Source of the DNA: Spinellus fusiger
Taxonomy: Eukaryota > Mucoromycota > Mucoromycetes > Mucorales > Phycomycetaceae
Reading direction: 5' to 3'
Length of the DNA stretch: 62,236 bases
NCBI GenBank assembly: GCA_025094145.1
Contig: JALLLS010000133.1
Coordinates: forward strand, 1 to 62,236
A program made the translations under genes and the position numbers. The notes under the pieces were generated by a model. It did no database searches and was not told the origin of the DNA. It was given only the letters and a program-made list of their open reading frames with translations. This document shows, piece after piece, positions 12,304-23,729 of this stretch; the first letter of the stretch is position 1, and each line of letters opens with the position of its first letter.

Positions 12304-12918
12304 CAAAAACATATACAAATTTGCCAAAGCAGTAGCAGAATTGATCAAGAAGCTTCCTCGTGTGTCATTAACAGAGGGCTCCAATGAAATAGAACTATGC
12401 TCTCATTTTGTTGATCCATTTAACTAGACTGTTTAATAATCCTGACAAAAACATCTTTTTACGATGGACAAATGAAACAACCCTGGAAGCCAAAAATGAG
12501 CAAATATTGTTGAGCTGGAGACCTGACCTTTGAATCAAAGAGCTACATAGTGTAAAATGGTGTTCAAGTTTAGGTTTTAGAGGCAAAAACAGCTTGCCGA
12601 GAGTCTAATATTTATTTAATATGCCGAGATCTTTTACAGGTTGTGATGTTCTGTAAAGACCCGTTGGATTCTCAAAAGATGGCGGGAGTCCTTGGATTAC
12701 AAATTGTTGGCAGAACTATCACTTTTTATGTCTTGGTCTTACCTTTGAGTGGTTTATATATCATGTACGAAATTACCAAAGTCCAGATACCAGATTCTTT
12801 GCATGATTTATCAAAGCTTGTTATGGATATCTCTATCTTGTTGATTGTGCTTGATGCATTTGACAGAGTCTGTATTCTCTCCACTGATCCCTCAATCATC
12901 AACTCCAGCTTGGACTAG
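12304..12918 (+). pseudogene. Decayed PD-(D/E)XK-like multicopy gene
   Basis: A chain of frames reads like one protein: KFAKAVAELIKKLPRVSL and NEIELCSHFVDPF, a frameshift, then NNPDKNIFLRWTNETTLEAK, SWRPDL, a stop, and KELHSVKWCSSLGF. A further shift leads to the open stretch NIYLICRDLLQVVMFCKD, GVLGLQIVGRTITFYVLVLP and the C-terminus near 12918. RPDL followed by a degraded GF-x-(E)-x-K position resembles the PD-(D/E)XK nuclease signature. I believe this is a multicopy family in Mucorales, but I cannot confirm the family name. At least two frameshifts and a stop make this copy non-functional. Family copy 1 lies directly upstream. Confidence 0.6.
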
Positions 12919-14514
12919 TTGTTTTCATCATCCCGAAATCGAAAACACCTTTGTCCTTTAAAACTTCAACACAATTAGTTTATTGCAATGTAGTTGCTAG
13001 TTCTAGTATTTTCAGAATGAGACTAAAGAGTAAAGAAACTGAAGAAAGATGATTTTTATTGAGTGAACGCAGGTTCATTATTTATACCTTTTGTGGGTGC
13101 TTATCCTTCAGCAGCTTCTATCGTATGGTTTATTGAATAAACACCCCATTGAATAAACCATTAAACACTATGAGTTGTTGTTGTCTAGTTAGAGTCATTG
13201 ATAAAGGCAACTCTGATTAAGTGTCCAATGATACACTAGGCTAAGAAGGTTAATTTGTAGTTATGACCGATCAGTGAAATTGATACAGAGATGTACTATG
13301 GTACTTGTGTGCACTCAGGATTTCATAGAGGATTCTGCTATGTCACAACACACTAATCATGTTGACCTATTCATAGAGAATCTTTGGATTGAAGTCAGAA
13401 CATAACACTGATGCACCTTTAACGGTCGAAGAATGCATATATGAAACACTAAGAAGAGAACTAAAGTTAGTAATTAAGTAAAAAATATGGCCAAGAACAC
13501 ATACTCGGATATTTTATGTTTACAAATCTCACTCAACAGTTTGAGATTAAAAAATGGATGAGTTATTCTACCTGGTGGTCTGCCATGTTTATTGACGGAA
13601 TTCTTTTCATGCATACTTGTTTAGTGGGTTTGTTACAGCCACTGTAGACCATTTGTGATGTTGAGGCACGTGAGAAACTCCCCCCCTTTTTTTTATTGTA
13701 TTCTTTAAGAAAGGAAAAGATGAGTCGAACAAGAGATAAAGCTGACTTTTTTATTTATTTGGACTGGTGATTTCTATCATGCATCAGTTTATTAAAATAT
13801 GAGAGAGTTTGCATTAAAAAAATAGTAATGAATAAAAAGTGAATAAAAAGACAAATTAAGCATAGATTTAGTTTGATTGCCAGTCGTCTTCATCGTTTGG
13901 TAAGGCACCATTTAACAAGTTATCTTCTTATTTGAATAATAGATGATGATTTTGATGATTATAATGTTGAGATAAATTTCTGAAAGAATCAAGTAAATTA
14001 TTTATGTTGTGATTGTTTCAGGACTCATCATATAATAGGGATCGAATAGGAATGAGACGAATACAATGGTTAATCTAACACGAAGTTCCAGTAGCACATC
14101 CATTCATTATTTCAATGACTTGTTCTGTATACGATCTGTGAATATATTGAACAAGTACACATGTTTTTCCTGTTGGAATCTTGATGAAGTTCACTTGGTC
14201 AAACAAAAATAAAATATGAAATAACTCTTCACTAATAGGATATAGTCCGCCTACAGAAATACTGCCGTGTTACTTAAATCTGTTGTTTGTTGTACTAAAG
14301 TAGGTGCTTGAAATGATAATCGTAAATATTTGGTTTGGGTTTGATTGTTTTCTAGTGTGGCAAATGAGACTCGCATAGGTCGATTGTTACATTTGACACC
14401 ATTCATCTCAACAGATCACGACTAAAAAACCAACGTTCGAAGCCAAGGTAAGAAACTCATTGAAGATGAATAACATATCCGATTAGTCTGTGAAATAAAA
14501 AGGTACAGACCTAG
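12919..14514. other. Intergenic AT-rich spacer
   Basis: No gene is supported. Two near-identical stretches containing ttgaataaac at about 13130-13160 form a small direct repeat. The part after 14200 may include the decayed N-terminal half of the DDE_3 transposase that follows, but I could not align it. Confidence 0.4.
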
Positions 14515-15162
14515 ATTAGACCAAGAGCTGTGTATTTATTGATGAGGCCAGATTTAATATCAATATGAAATCTAGTGGAACATAGTCTTTTTGAGGCAAA
14601 GAAGCTATCTCTGAGAGACCTTTGACAAGGGCGCTGTCATATTTAATGGTTGGATACATTACGCTAAATGGTGTGATCAACGTAAGCATCAGGGAGCCTC
14701 TAAAAACCCCCAAAGTAAGAAGAAATGCAGGGTAGCGAAAACAGGAAGGCAACAGCAGTTCCTCCTAAAGACTATTCCAAAGGTAACACATAAGGCCATT
14801 GTATGGGATTCATAAGCGAGACTCTTGTTCTTATAGATAGGCATAAAGTTATGAGAGAGTTCTACCTCATAATAAACAATGCACCTATATACACTTCCAA
14901 GAAAATAGAGAGAATGATCTAGGAAAGAAGCAGAGGCTATAAGTGTATCTATCTTCTCCTCTATTCTCCAGAACTCAATCTAGTCGATCAATGTTGAGCT
15001 TTGATCAAGGCGAGAGTTAGACGTCAAAAGCTAGAGGATACTGAAACTCCCGAAGAAAGAATCAGTAATGCTTCACTTGCAATTCTAGTTTTACACCTGC
15101 AGACTATCACTCAGCACTCGAAGAACCAGTTGAACAACTGTCTAAATAGGGCTTCCATCTAA
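14515..15162 (+). pseudogene. Decayed IS630/Tc1-like DDE_3 transposase
   Basis: The plus strand gives CVFIDEARFNINMKSSGT (first catalytic Asp), a stop, then SERPLTRALSYL, LNGVINVSIREPLKTPK and a break. KVMREFYLIINNAPIYTSKK follows (second Asp replaced by Asn), then YKCIYLLLYSPELNLVDQ (third acidic region) and ALIKARVRRQKLEDTETPEE up to a stop at about 15162. Motif order and spacing match DDE_3 nucleases of IS630/Tc1-like elements. Several stops and the Asp-to-Asn change show it is dead. The opposite-strand frame at 14516-14752 is only a shadow. Confidence 0.8.
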
Positions 15163-15363
15163 ATCTATTGCTACCAGTCAAATAATAATAAAATATTTCC
15201 TTTGGTTTTTCATTCAGTCGATCCATGAATTTATTTTCAGTTTTTTTTTTATTAAATTTAGTTAGCTCAGTCCATAAAATTAGTTTTGATAAGTCAGCAA
15301 ATTGGAAGCAAAACGGCTGTAAAACCAAATAGTAGAAACAAAAGGAGTCTATGAGATAGTATA

Positions 15364-17793
15364 TTACACAAGCTGCCTTATTGTCTGCTCTACATGCCTA
15401 CTCAGCTCTTGAATATATTTATCCCCGCGTCTCTGGATCATTGCTATTTTCTCCTCTATCAATGATCTGATAAACTCTTCTACTGTCATTTCAAGTTCTT
15501 TGTCTGTCAATTGCCCTTTCATAACTTGCAGATCAGAGACAATGTCAATAGAATTAGATGGTGCAGGTGCTATCTCTTGATGTGCTGGCTCGTATTCCTT
15601 TGGGATAACCACACTATCATCAGATGCTTCTTTCGGTAGTGTTGGTAGTTCATCATAGCTTGTTTCTGCTGATCTGTGCGCTGATAAATGCGTTGATGCA
15701 AGCTGTTGTTGTGATTCACTGAGTATAGCTAACATCGAGTTTTCCCTTCTCTCTCTGTCTATTATAGGTGTAGGTAAGAAAACACCCGAGTGCAATGGTC
15801 GATGGGTGCCTGCATTTTCTATTGGCCGGACAGGTGAAAGAAGAAGCTCATTCTCATCAAAACTAGGTAATGATATTCCGTTCCGCAAGGGCGTGGAGGT
15901 GGTGAAGTGAGTTCTTGATAAGAGCATGCGCCCTGAAGGAGGGGGGGTTGTCTCTTTTCTATAGGCTAGTGCTGCATTCTCCTTTTCGTTTCCATTCCGA
16001 CTTTCATCGATGGGTGCTGCATTTACCAGTGACAATGGCTCTGACAGTTGGGGTGTTGTAGGGTTCTTCCCTTTCTCCTCTTCTCCTGGCAGTGAAGTGT
16101 ATGCAGGCACAAGTGTCTCCAAGGTAGTTTTCTCTGGACTGAGTCTGCTTTTACGTGCTTTTGTTAGACTGAGAGTCATCTTCTTTGGTGCTATTGGTAC
16201 GATGGCTTTTGCTTTGCCTTTGTCTTGTATTGAGCTAGGTTGCTAAGTTTAAAATTAAGCTTTATTCTTCATTAGCAACATGTGAAATTGGACCTACTCT
16301 GGAGACATCCAACTCTTTTTCAGCAGGTGTCGACGCAATAGTATTCAATACTTTTATCTTAACTTCCTGATTCGGTTGTGCAGCCACAGATGTAAACAGA
16401 GAACTATCACTCTCCGAGGACTCTGTATCTGACATTGTTTCTTCTGTTAATTCATCAGGAAGTATAGGTGCCAATCTCTTCTTCTGACGCTTTGAGTAAG
16501 TGAGGATAGTATTGGATGTAGGTGGTAGTCTTCTTCCAGAGACACGGTTTATCATGGGAGTGTTTTCAAAATTCCAAACACTGTCATCCATAGGTGGGTC
16601 TTTTGCTAATTTGGCTTTTTTGGCGCTCTTGATCATTTCTTGGGCTGATCTTTTTCTTTTCCCTTGGTTTTCTTCAATGGTTGCTTTCTTTTGTAAAGAC
16701 GCTTTTCCTTTTAGAGAGATACTTTGAGGTGAATCGTGTGAAGACGTGTTCCTGATTTTCTTCGCTATCATTGTCTTGCCATTGTCTGGATCTTTCTAAG
16801 CATGCTCAGTAAATAGATCAATGTATAGTGTAATTATTCACTTACTTTTGTTAATACTTTGGTAGTGGATGTTGAATGAGTGTCGTTTTTCTCCTCCTGC
16901 TGGAGTGCATTTGTTTGTCTATGTGCATTGAAGGGTTGAAAAAAAAAGCAGTCTGGCTTTATCTCCTTATGTTTTGTGCTATTCATGTCCTCTGTTTAGT
17001 AAGAAACGCTCTTTCTTTCTCTATTGACAATACAACTTACACAAGTTGTGTTGATTTGTCTATGCCTGATAGCGTAGTACAGCAATACACACAAATCACC
17101 TTGTCATCTTTTTCATTTGAAGGGATGTAGCAAAACCCTGCATCTGCTAACTAATATGCTTTGTTTATTCTCATGTCCATATAATAATAACACTAATCAT
17201 CATAGCCATAATAATTGTAATAAAAATAAAAATAAAATAAAAAAAGAACCGGATAATTTGCAATTTACACATGCATGCATGCAGGCTGTAAATGAACTTA
17301 CTTTGGAGACAGTGGGCAATAATCGTCTTTGGGTATTGTTATTAACACACTCTTCTAATAAGGGTGGCCAATGTGTGTCTTTTGTAAATGTCTTTAACCG
17401 TGCTTTTCTCATAATATCGCTCTTGGGTGAGTGGGAAGGGAGGTCATGAGGTTTCACAGGCAACCCATGACTGTTGGTGTTAGTCGTAGGAAACCCAAGG
17501 AGAACCCAAGGACATAAAGGTGAAGCCTGGATATGCCGTGTGATGGGTGTTTCACTGTGATTCCATTCGTCAAGAATAACATCGCACTGAAAACACTGGA
17601 CACTGTCGGCTGTTTTTGGGTAGCGAGGACAATAGAACCCTGCAGCAGCAAACTTTCATTTCTTTCTGTTTAGTCATTAACATAACAGGGAAATGACCCT
17701 ATTTACTTTTTCAATGCTTGGTGTATTTTTGCTGGAGCGAGTCCACTTTGAACGGGTGCGGAAAGAACGGATGCGATTTTGAAGAATGTTCAT
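15364..17793 (-). CDS. BIR1: Bir1/survivin homologue, two BIR domains (chromosomal passenger complex)
   Basis: Six exons rebuild a 688-residue protein: 17793-17707, 17652-17302, 17150-17043, 16989-16846, 16795-16298 and 16242-15364. Introns are 54, 151, 53, 50 and 55 bp and all are phase 0. BIR1 (residues ~6-75) shows NRIRSF, AAAGFYCPRYP, a CFQC pair, DEWN, then RHIQASPLCPW. BIR2 spans exons 2-4: LADAGFCYIP, CVYC, then KHKEIKPDCFFF, giving the Cys-Cys-His-Cys zinc ligands. The rest is disordered, and a charged helix closes the protein (EEFIRSLIEEKIAMIQRRGD). In fungi Bir1 joins Aurora kinase and INCENP at centromeres, and its BIR reads phosphorylated H3. The exon 3 donor (GTGTAA) and exon 4 acceptor are the least certain junctions; the preferred-looking GTAAGT two bases on would break the frame. 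Confidence 0.82.
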
Positions 17794-18109
17794 TGAACAG
17801 ACATCATTAAGAGTGGTAAGGCTGCTATGTCTTTTTCAGGATAGCGAGTGTTGGAAAAAACAAGTCACACTTTGTACACTGGAAAATAGGATGTCTTATG
17901 CATGTCCACACTTTATAAAATGATGATCTGTCTCTTCACTTGGGATGAATAAAAACGACTCTATTTTATAATATATAAACATAAGAAAATCAAACAATAA
18001 CAATAACAATAACAATAACAATAATATCAATAATAATTGTCAATGCCCTTCTTGGATATGGAAGGTACCAAATCCTCCGGACACAAAAATAAAATGATGC
18101 AAAGAGAAC
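17794..18109. other. Intergenic spacer with (AATAAC)n
   Basis: This separates the Bir1 start from the transporter stop. A (CAATAA)n microsatellite lies at about 17993-18025, probably in the 3' flank of the transporter gene. Confidence 0.6.
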
Positions 18110-19345
18110 TTATGCAGAACGACGGCGTGCAGATGAATGCATATGCCATTTATGAAGTCCCAATGCTGTAGTCATTAACACAATAATTGTGGATCCTAGA
18201 ATACTATAGATATCTGGATAGTCATGAAGAACAAAGATCCCAAGGAGAAAGGCAAAAGCAACGTCGTTCATGCGCATCAGGGTTCCTAGAAAAGTAAAAT
18301 GACATTAGCCTTCCATTATGCTTTGTACCAAAAAGAGAAAAGGCATCTACCTGGTCCTGCAGGCGCAAGTTGTAGTCTGAACAGAAAACATTAGAAAACA
18401 AATAAATAAAAACAAGAGCACAGACCTCCTTTCTTACTTACCCTTGATTCAACAGACACTGTCCAAAGAAAGCAGCAATACCAAGGCATAAAAGCATTGT
18501 GTACTCTTTCCAGCCCTGAGGAGTCACATAGTCTTGAAAGAAAAGAAATCCAAATGGACTTATCAGCGTAGAAATAGCACCAAAATACACGACATGAACC
18601 ATAAAATGAGCACCCTTGCCAATTTTACGCACTGTCACGTAGGCAATGGCAGACATCATTGCTCCTAACAAGGCACAGAAAACAGCAAACAATCGCTCCC
18701 ATTCATTTGCATTGCCGGTAAGACTGTGAATAGACCCAAATAAAAAGGCTGGCTTGGAGACAAGGACAACTCCAAAGATGCAAAAGGTAGCACATACACC
18801 ATCGAATAATGCAAAAGCTTCTCCTAATACAACAGCCGCTAAAATGGCAGTAAATGTAGGACCCAGGAAAAATATCACTACAAGAAGAAATACAAGCAAT
18901 TAAGAATAAGTCTACTCTAGTAACTTTGTTTATTGTTTTTACCTGTTGCATCTGCTAAAGACAGTTTAGTCACACTGTAGAAGAACAGGGCTAAACCAAT
19001 CGACCCCACACAACCACGAAACACCAACCACAGACGAATCTTGGGGTCTCCCAGTGGATTAATGCTAAGTAGAGCACACCCTGCAAGTCCCAACAGTGTC
19101 TGAATAATGGAGCGTGCAAATACAATTTCTGACGAAGGAAACCGTGCCCCTCCTATTTTAACAAGAAGCGACATGATGGAAAACCCAAAAGCAGAGAGGA
19201 GCATGAGCAGTAAGCCTAAGGATTCATTCTGCTGAGGAATTTTTGACTGTCCAATCAAAGGGGTTGATTCATTGGTGATGATAATACTCTTGGGGGCTTC
19301 TTGGCGAGTGTCTTTGGCGCCATTGGACTCGGTGGGTGGGTACAT
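18110..19345 (-). CDS. EamA-type (drug/metabolite transporter, SLC35G-like) membrane protein
   Basis: Four exons (19345-18943, 18877-18442, 18376-18351, 18285-18110) give 346 residues. All three introns are exactly 65 bp, and exon 3 is a 26-bp micro-exon encoding LQLAPAGPG. After a hydrophilic N-terminus come about ten hydrophobic segments in two repeats typical of EamA carriers. Marks include GLLLMLLSAFGFSIMSLLVK, the conserved SLADATVIFFLGPTFTAIL across the first splice, and LNQGLQLAPAGPG across the next two. The C-terminus is short and basic. Family members are multi-pass transporters of small metabolites; the substrate cannot be told from sequence. Splice phases agree throughout, which makes the structure secure. 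Confidence 0.88.
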
Positions 19346-20874
19346 GAGGATTCTTGTTGCTTAGAAACCTCAAATTATGCCTATAGGAACTATGACATGA
19401 TGTCATCATGCAGGGACGTAAAGTGTCCAAAGAAGGAGAAAATAAAGTCTAGTGAAAGAACATTGGAAATGAAGTTGTGTGACATTAACATTCTTGAAAA
19501 GATCAACCTGTCCTACTATGGTATGACCAGGCCTAGAAAAGTGAACACTGTAGAATGTACCCAATATCAGTGATTAGCTATTATTTTGTAGGATCTTCCA
19601 GTGAAGATGGCCATTCATAAAAGCACGTGTGCCTATATTCAATAGTACTGGAAGAATTATTTTAAATATTATAAGATACGTTCTATAGTTCAATTTGACT
19701 CTTCTCTTGTCATCATTCCTCATCATTCTCCCATCATTCTTACCACTGTTTTATGACTGCTTGTTTATAAAGTAGTTTTATGATATATAAAACACTTTGT
19801 ATAAATATATAACTATAACTATAAATATAACCATAACTATAACTATAACTATAAATATAAATATGATTATGATTATGATTATGATTATGATACAACTTAT
19901 GCTATTATCATTCTCTACCTATAGTATGGATAGGCCTATAAATATCATTTATTTATTGAATTTGTATTAAATAATTAAAGTTGTACTTGATAGGCTATCT
20001 TTAGAGTTAATATTTGGCATTGAGAGGTTTAACTCTATAGGTACCCTCCAAGATAATATTAATTTTGCAATTAATATAATCATACGATTATTAATATATC
20101 AAGAAGCATCAAATACTACAACATTTTCTATTCTCTTTTAATACACAATAGAAAAAAAAGGCAGATGTTTTAAGATGAAACAGTATCTTTTTGTTATTGT
20201 ATTTATTTACATCCTTTTGAACTCCCGTCTGTAGAGGCCCAATGCATGTACTGAAATACAAGGGTGTTTTGTAACCAGACAATATAGACACCATGAATAG
20301 ACAATTCTTTCTTTTTATAGTTTATCTCATTAGAATACACACAGAACCATATGTTACATTGTGATGTTGAATCTATTGCCCGTTCTATTCTTATACATCA
20401 GTAAAATGTAATGAAAAGCAAGTGATACATGAATGAAAGGTAAATAGGCTTATCAGTATTGCTATCAGCATCAAGATAAGCAGATTGTATTCAACAGCGT
20501 GTTAATATTGACTAAAATTGACTAAAATAGATTATTAAATAGAAAAATAAAAATAGACTATAAATATCAGACAAAAGTACATGATCTTTCGTGGGGAAAT
20601 ATTAAGTACAACTTACACCAGATACTATTCTCCTAATTAGTGAATAATCCCCACCCTACAAAGCGATTTCTTATAAAGAGTTGTGCACAAAGAGAGTGAA
20701 AAAAGAGGACTTATTTAATCAACAGTTTATTCACTCTATTATTTAATAACTATTATTATTATTATTATTAGAAAGAAAAACTATTAAGATAGATGTTCTT
20801 TTTTTTTTAAGAAATAAAAATAAAATAATCCATTCTCTAATGATACCATCTATAACCTTTCAATATTAGATATA
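19346..20874. other. Intergenic region with simple repeats
   Basis: No gene is supported. (ATAACT)n and (GATTAT)n arrays occupy about 19806-19892, and a short (TTA)n run lies at 20751-20770. The first few hundred bases are the likely promoter of the transporter, and the last bases the 3' flank of the LysM gene. Confidence 0.5.
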
Positions 20875-22167
20875 CTACAGAGGTGGTACAACACGGTTGC
20901 AACCATAAGCACTTCTTCCTGCATTGCAGTCAGCATAAGACTGGCAGCAACGAATACAGAAATCATTGCCATTAGGCTCAATCATGTTGACATAGTAAGA
21001 GTAGCCACTGCAGGAAGACTTGGGAGGAGATCCAGCGCCGTGGTTGTCATACTGTCCACCACCATCCTTGCTGGAGAGACTGTAGGCATCACGATCCATA
21101 GTTCCGATGATCTGTACAAATCCAGCAGCACTGTTGGTCTGGTAGGTAGCAGACTTAATGAAGCCATCAGGGAATATACGAGCACCAGGAGCATTGACAT
21201 TGGGAGTAGTGCAGAAGACAACGGCGTTCTTCTCAGAGTCTGCGATGGCATCGTTGTCGATCTGGCCATTGTTGCCGTCCTTGTTGCCAGGGGAAGAAGG
21301 CAAGAACAGACAGAAATTGGCAGCGTTTTCAATGTTCAAAGTCAATCCAGGAAGACCAGGAGCATGTGTAGGGGTGGATTTAGGAGGAGGGGTGACGGTA
21401 GAGGTGACTTGAGTAGTGATAGTACGGGAGTTGGAGACAGTCTTGCTGGTGACAACAGTGGTAGGTTGGATATCACAGATATTGTTTAAAGGGTCAAGAA
21501 CACACATCTTAGTGAAGAGATTGCAGCAGCTATAGAGAATTTGTAAGCATATTAGAAATGTTAGTGCTGAACTTACTAGACACCAGGGCAATCATTATCG
21601 CTGGTACATTGGGTAGCATCTGTAGGCTTGGACAAGACAATTGTGCTAGTAGTCTTTGATACTGTGGAAATAGTTGAGGTAGCGGTAGTAGTGGCAGCAG
21701 CAGAGGTGGTGGCAGCAGAGGTGGTGGCAGAGGCACTTGTACTTTGAGGAGGAGCAATGACACTCGAGGAGGTAGTAGGAGGACTAAAATGGAATGTGAG
21801 TGCTGATAGTAGAGAGCAATTGAAATTCTTTTCCTTTCTTTTTGTTAAATAAATTACCTCATACACAAAGTCTGACCAATATACAAGTTAGTACACTTGC
21901 TGTTGATCGAAGGATTCCATTTTCTAAGGTTTGTGGTGGTAATATTGAATGCCTTTCCAATGTTGGAACACTATTCAATGTAAAGAAGTATAAGTATCAA
22001 GGGATATCATTAGGAGTGGCACTACATACAGTATCCTTGGGCACAACTACATAAGTTTTGTTGCAATTGACAGTGAAAACTCGATTGAATGCAGGAATAG
22101 GAGCAGAGGCATTGGCCAAAGACAAAGCACTGACACAAAGTGCAGCAAGGCTCAATAGGTAACGCAT
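20875..22167 (-). CDS. Secreted LysM protein with a MAG-like C-terminal domain
   Basis: Four exons (22167-22030, 21970-21858, 21783-21577, 21529-20875) give 370 residues. A signal peptide (MRYLLSLAALCVSALSLANA) precedes a LysM module at about residues 30-83: FTVNCNKTYVVVPKDTCSNI, ITTTNLRKWNPSI, then NLYIGQTLC. A Ser/Thr-rich linker follows, probably O-glycosylated, with a short Cys motif (CTSDNDCPGVYCC). The last 150 residues form a Cys-containing domain (KDGGGQYDNHGAGSPP, FCIRCCQSYADCNAGRSAYG) that I recall from secreted macrophage-activating-glycoprotein-like proteins of Mucoromycota and Basidiomycota. LysM binds chitin or related GlcNAc polymers, so a role at the cell surface or in the secretome is likely. 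Introns are 59, 74 and 47 bp. Confidence 0.85.
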
Positions 22168-23013
22168 ACCAGAGATAAGGTAATTGGAGAAAAAAGAAAA
22201 AAGAAAAAGAAGTGTAAAGTGTCTCTATGTGCGTAAATTGGTTGTCTTTATAAAGCAAAGGGTACTTTATCATGACATTTGCGACCCAGGCTATTAAGTA
22301 ACACAGTATCAAGTGAACCAGAGAGTGTAAAGGAAGTACTAACGGAGATACAACATGTCATATATTTTCTAGCTGAGCAGAATCCACATTGTTTGGATAC
22401 CATTGAGTGATCTTACTTGTCAATGCATTTTCTCTTACTGTTTATGGAAAGATTACCTATAAATAAAGTGAAATGGAGATGAAAATAGTACCTTTACTGA
22501 GAAGATCCTATTTGATATGATCAGGGCCATCTCTACAAATAGGTATACATTTAAGTATTTTCTCAAATAGTGCACCTCTTCAGTATATCATGTTTATATT
22601 TAAACTGAGACATTATTGTGAGGATTTCATTGAGGCTATTCCTATGATACTAAGTGAGTTATTGACAATCACCAGACACACCAATTCAAACATGGAGGAA
22701 GACATACTAATCGTGTTGGGTTGGATGAATAGGGGATAGATGGACCAACAAACAGGTAGACTATTTGCTCCACATGCTGCTTTGGATTCCTTCATCTCAG
22801 AGTCCACTTCTATGCTACGGCATTTTTTTGTCTGTAGACTCCATCTCTTATCATTTTTCATTTACCCATGTCTTGGCATAAGCTCTCTATTTTAAGAAGC
22901 CTTAACAAGACTCTTTTATTTATATCTTTGAATACAGCATGCACACGAGTCACTACAAAGTGCTCTCTTTATTACACCAAAAAAAACAGCCGATCATTGG
23001 TGATCTAAAATGC
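22168..23013. other. Intergenic region with a weak coding-like stretch
   Basis: The first 200 bp are the promoter side of the LysM gene. At about 22600-22860 both strands are open for roughly 80 codons. The plus strand reads AIPMILSELLTITRHTNS and so on, with one in-frame stop. I do not recognise either frame; it could be a transposon relic. Confidence 0.35.
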
Positions 23014-23729
23014 CTACCATTTCATATCAGGATTTTTCTTGAATGTTTCATAGGTCTCTCTGTTAAAGAAGGATATCTCGGCCTCATTTTCTACTCTTTT
23101 ACATAAGCATGGATGATCGTGTGCTCCGGCTGTTTTATTTTGTCTTAGTTCCTTACCAAGTCCAAGCCAGATCAATGTAGCCGAGTCATCCGAGAAAATA
23201 AGACGCTGATCCTCTTCCATGTTGATGATTAAATTCTGAGTCTAGCATAGGAGAAGATTAAGTATCCAATAACGAGTGGTCTTTCCCTTTGTCAATGACT
23301 GTCTATTGCTCTCTATTTACCTTGTGGCCATGGGCTACTGTGTAGAGCTTTAAAGTGTCTACTCTATGCTTAGTGAATGTTGTATTTCATCTACCTTTTT
23401 CATTGTTCCATGGACATTGTATGGATATCTTTCATCTTACCAAAGTCAACACTCATATAGGGCTTCCAACCAGACGTAGAGCTAATGGCTTAGTGAAATA
23501 TTTTTATAGAGAGAGATAAAGAATAGTTATAGTCACAATGTGTATAGGTGGAGTGTGTTATGAGCTTACATTGACGAATAAGAGTTTTTAGCTCTCCCAC
23601 AGTAGTTGTCTCAAGGTTCAGGTGTTTTAATATTAAATTTTTACATGTCCTGTATTCAAAGGACTTTATGCAGCGGACAGTAATAGTGGCGTCGTTAGAG
23701 GGCCGTGCGTTATTGGTGAGGTTGTCCAT
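23014..23729 (-). CDS. UPF0538 (C2orf76-like) small protein, 137 aa
   Basis: Five exons (23729-23570, 23488-23441, 23361-23321, 23241-23157, 23093-23014) give a 137-residue protein. Family-like blocks are TVRCIKSFEYRTCKNLILKH, LETTTVGELKTLI, GWKPYMSVDF, DTLKLYTVAHGHK, QNLIINMEEDQRL and VENEAEISFFNRETYETFKK, ending in NPDMKW. This is the length and block order of UPF0538 proteins such as human C2orf76, whose function I do not know. The last intron (23094-23156, 63 bp) is a multiple of three without a stop, so retention would add 21 residues. The start at 23729 is preferred to the in-frame Met at 23858 because only that residue range matches the family. Confidence 0.8.

Noticed and set aside
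16876..17130. 84-codon plus frame with hydrophobic content
   Set aside because: Overlaps Bir1 exons 3-4 and an intron on the opposite strand; no independent support.
21040..21489. 149-codon plus frame and other frames opposite the LysM gene
   Set aside because: Shadows of the spliced LysM coding sequence on the other strand; the LysM and C-terminal blocks are on the minus strand with correct splice phases.
22613..22861. Minus frame of 82 codons and the opposite plus reading
   Set aside because: Both strands look equally open; no recognisable family or splice context, so left as a note in the spacer entry.
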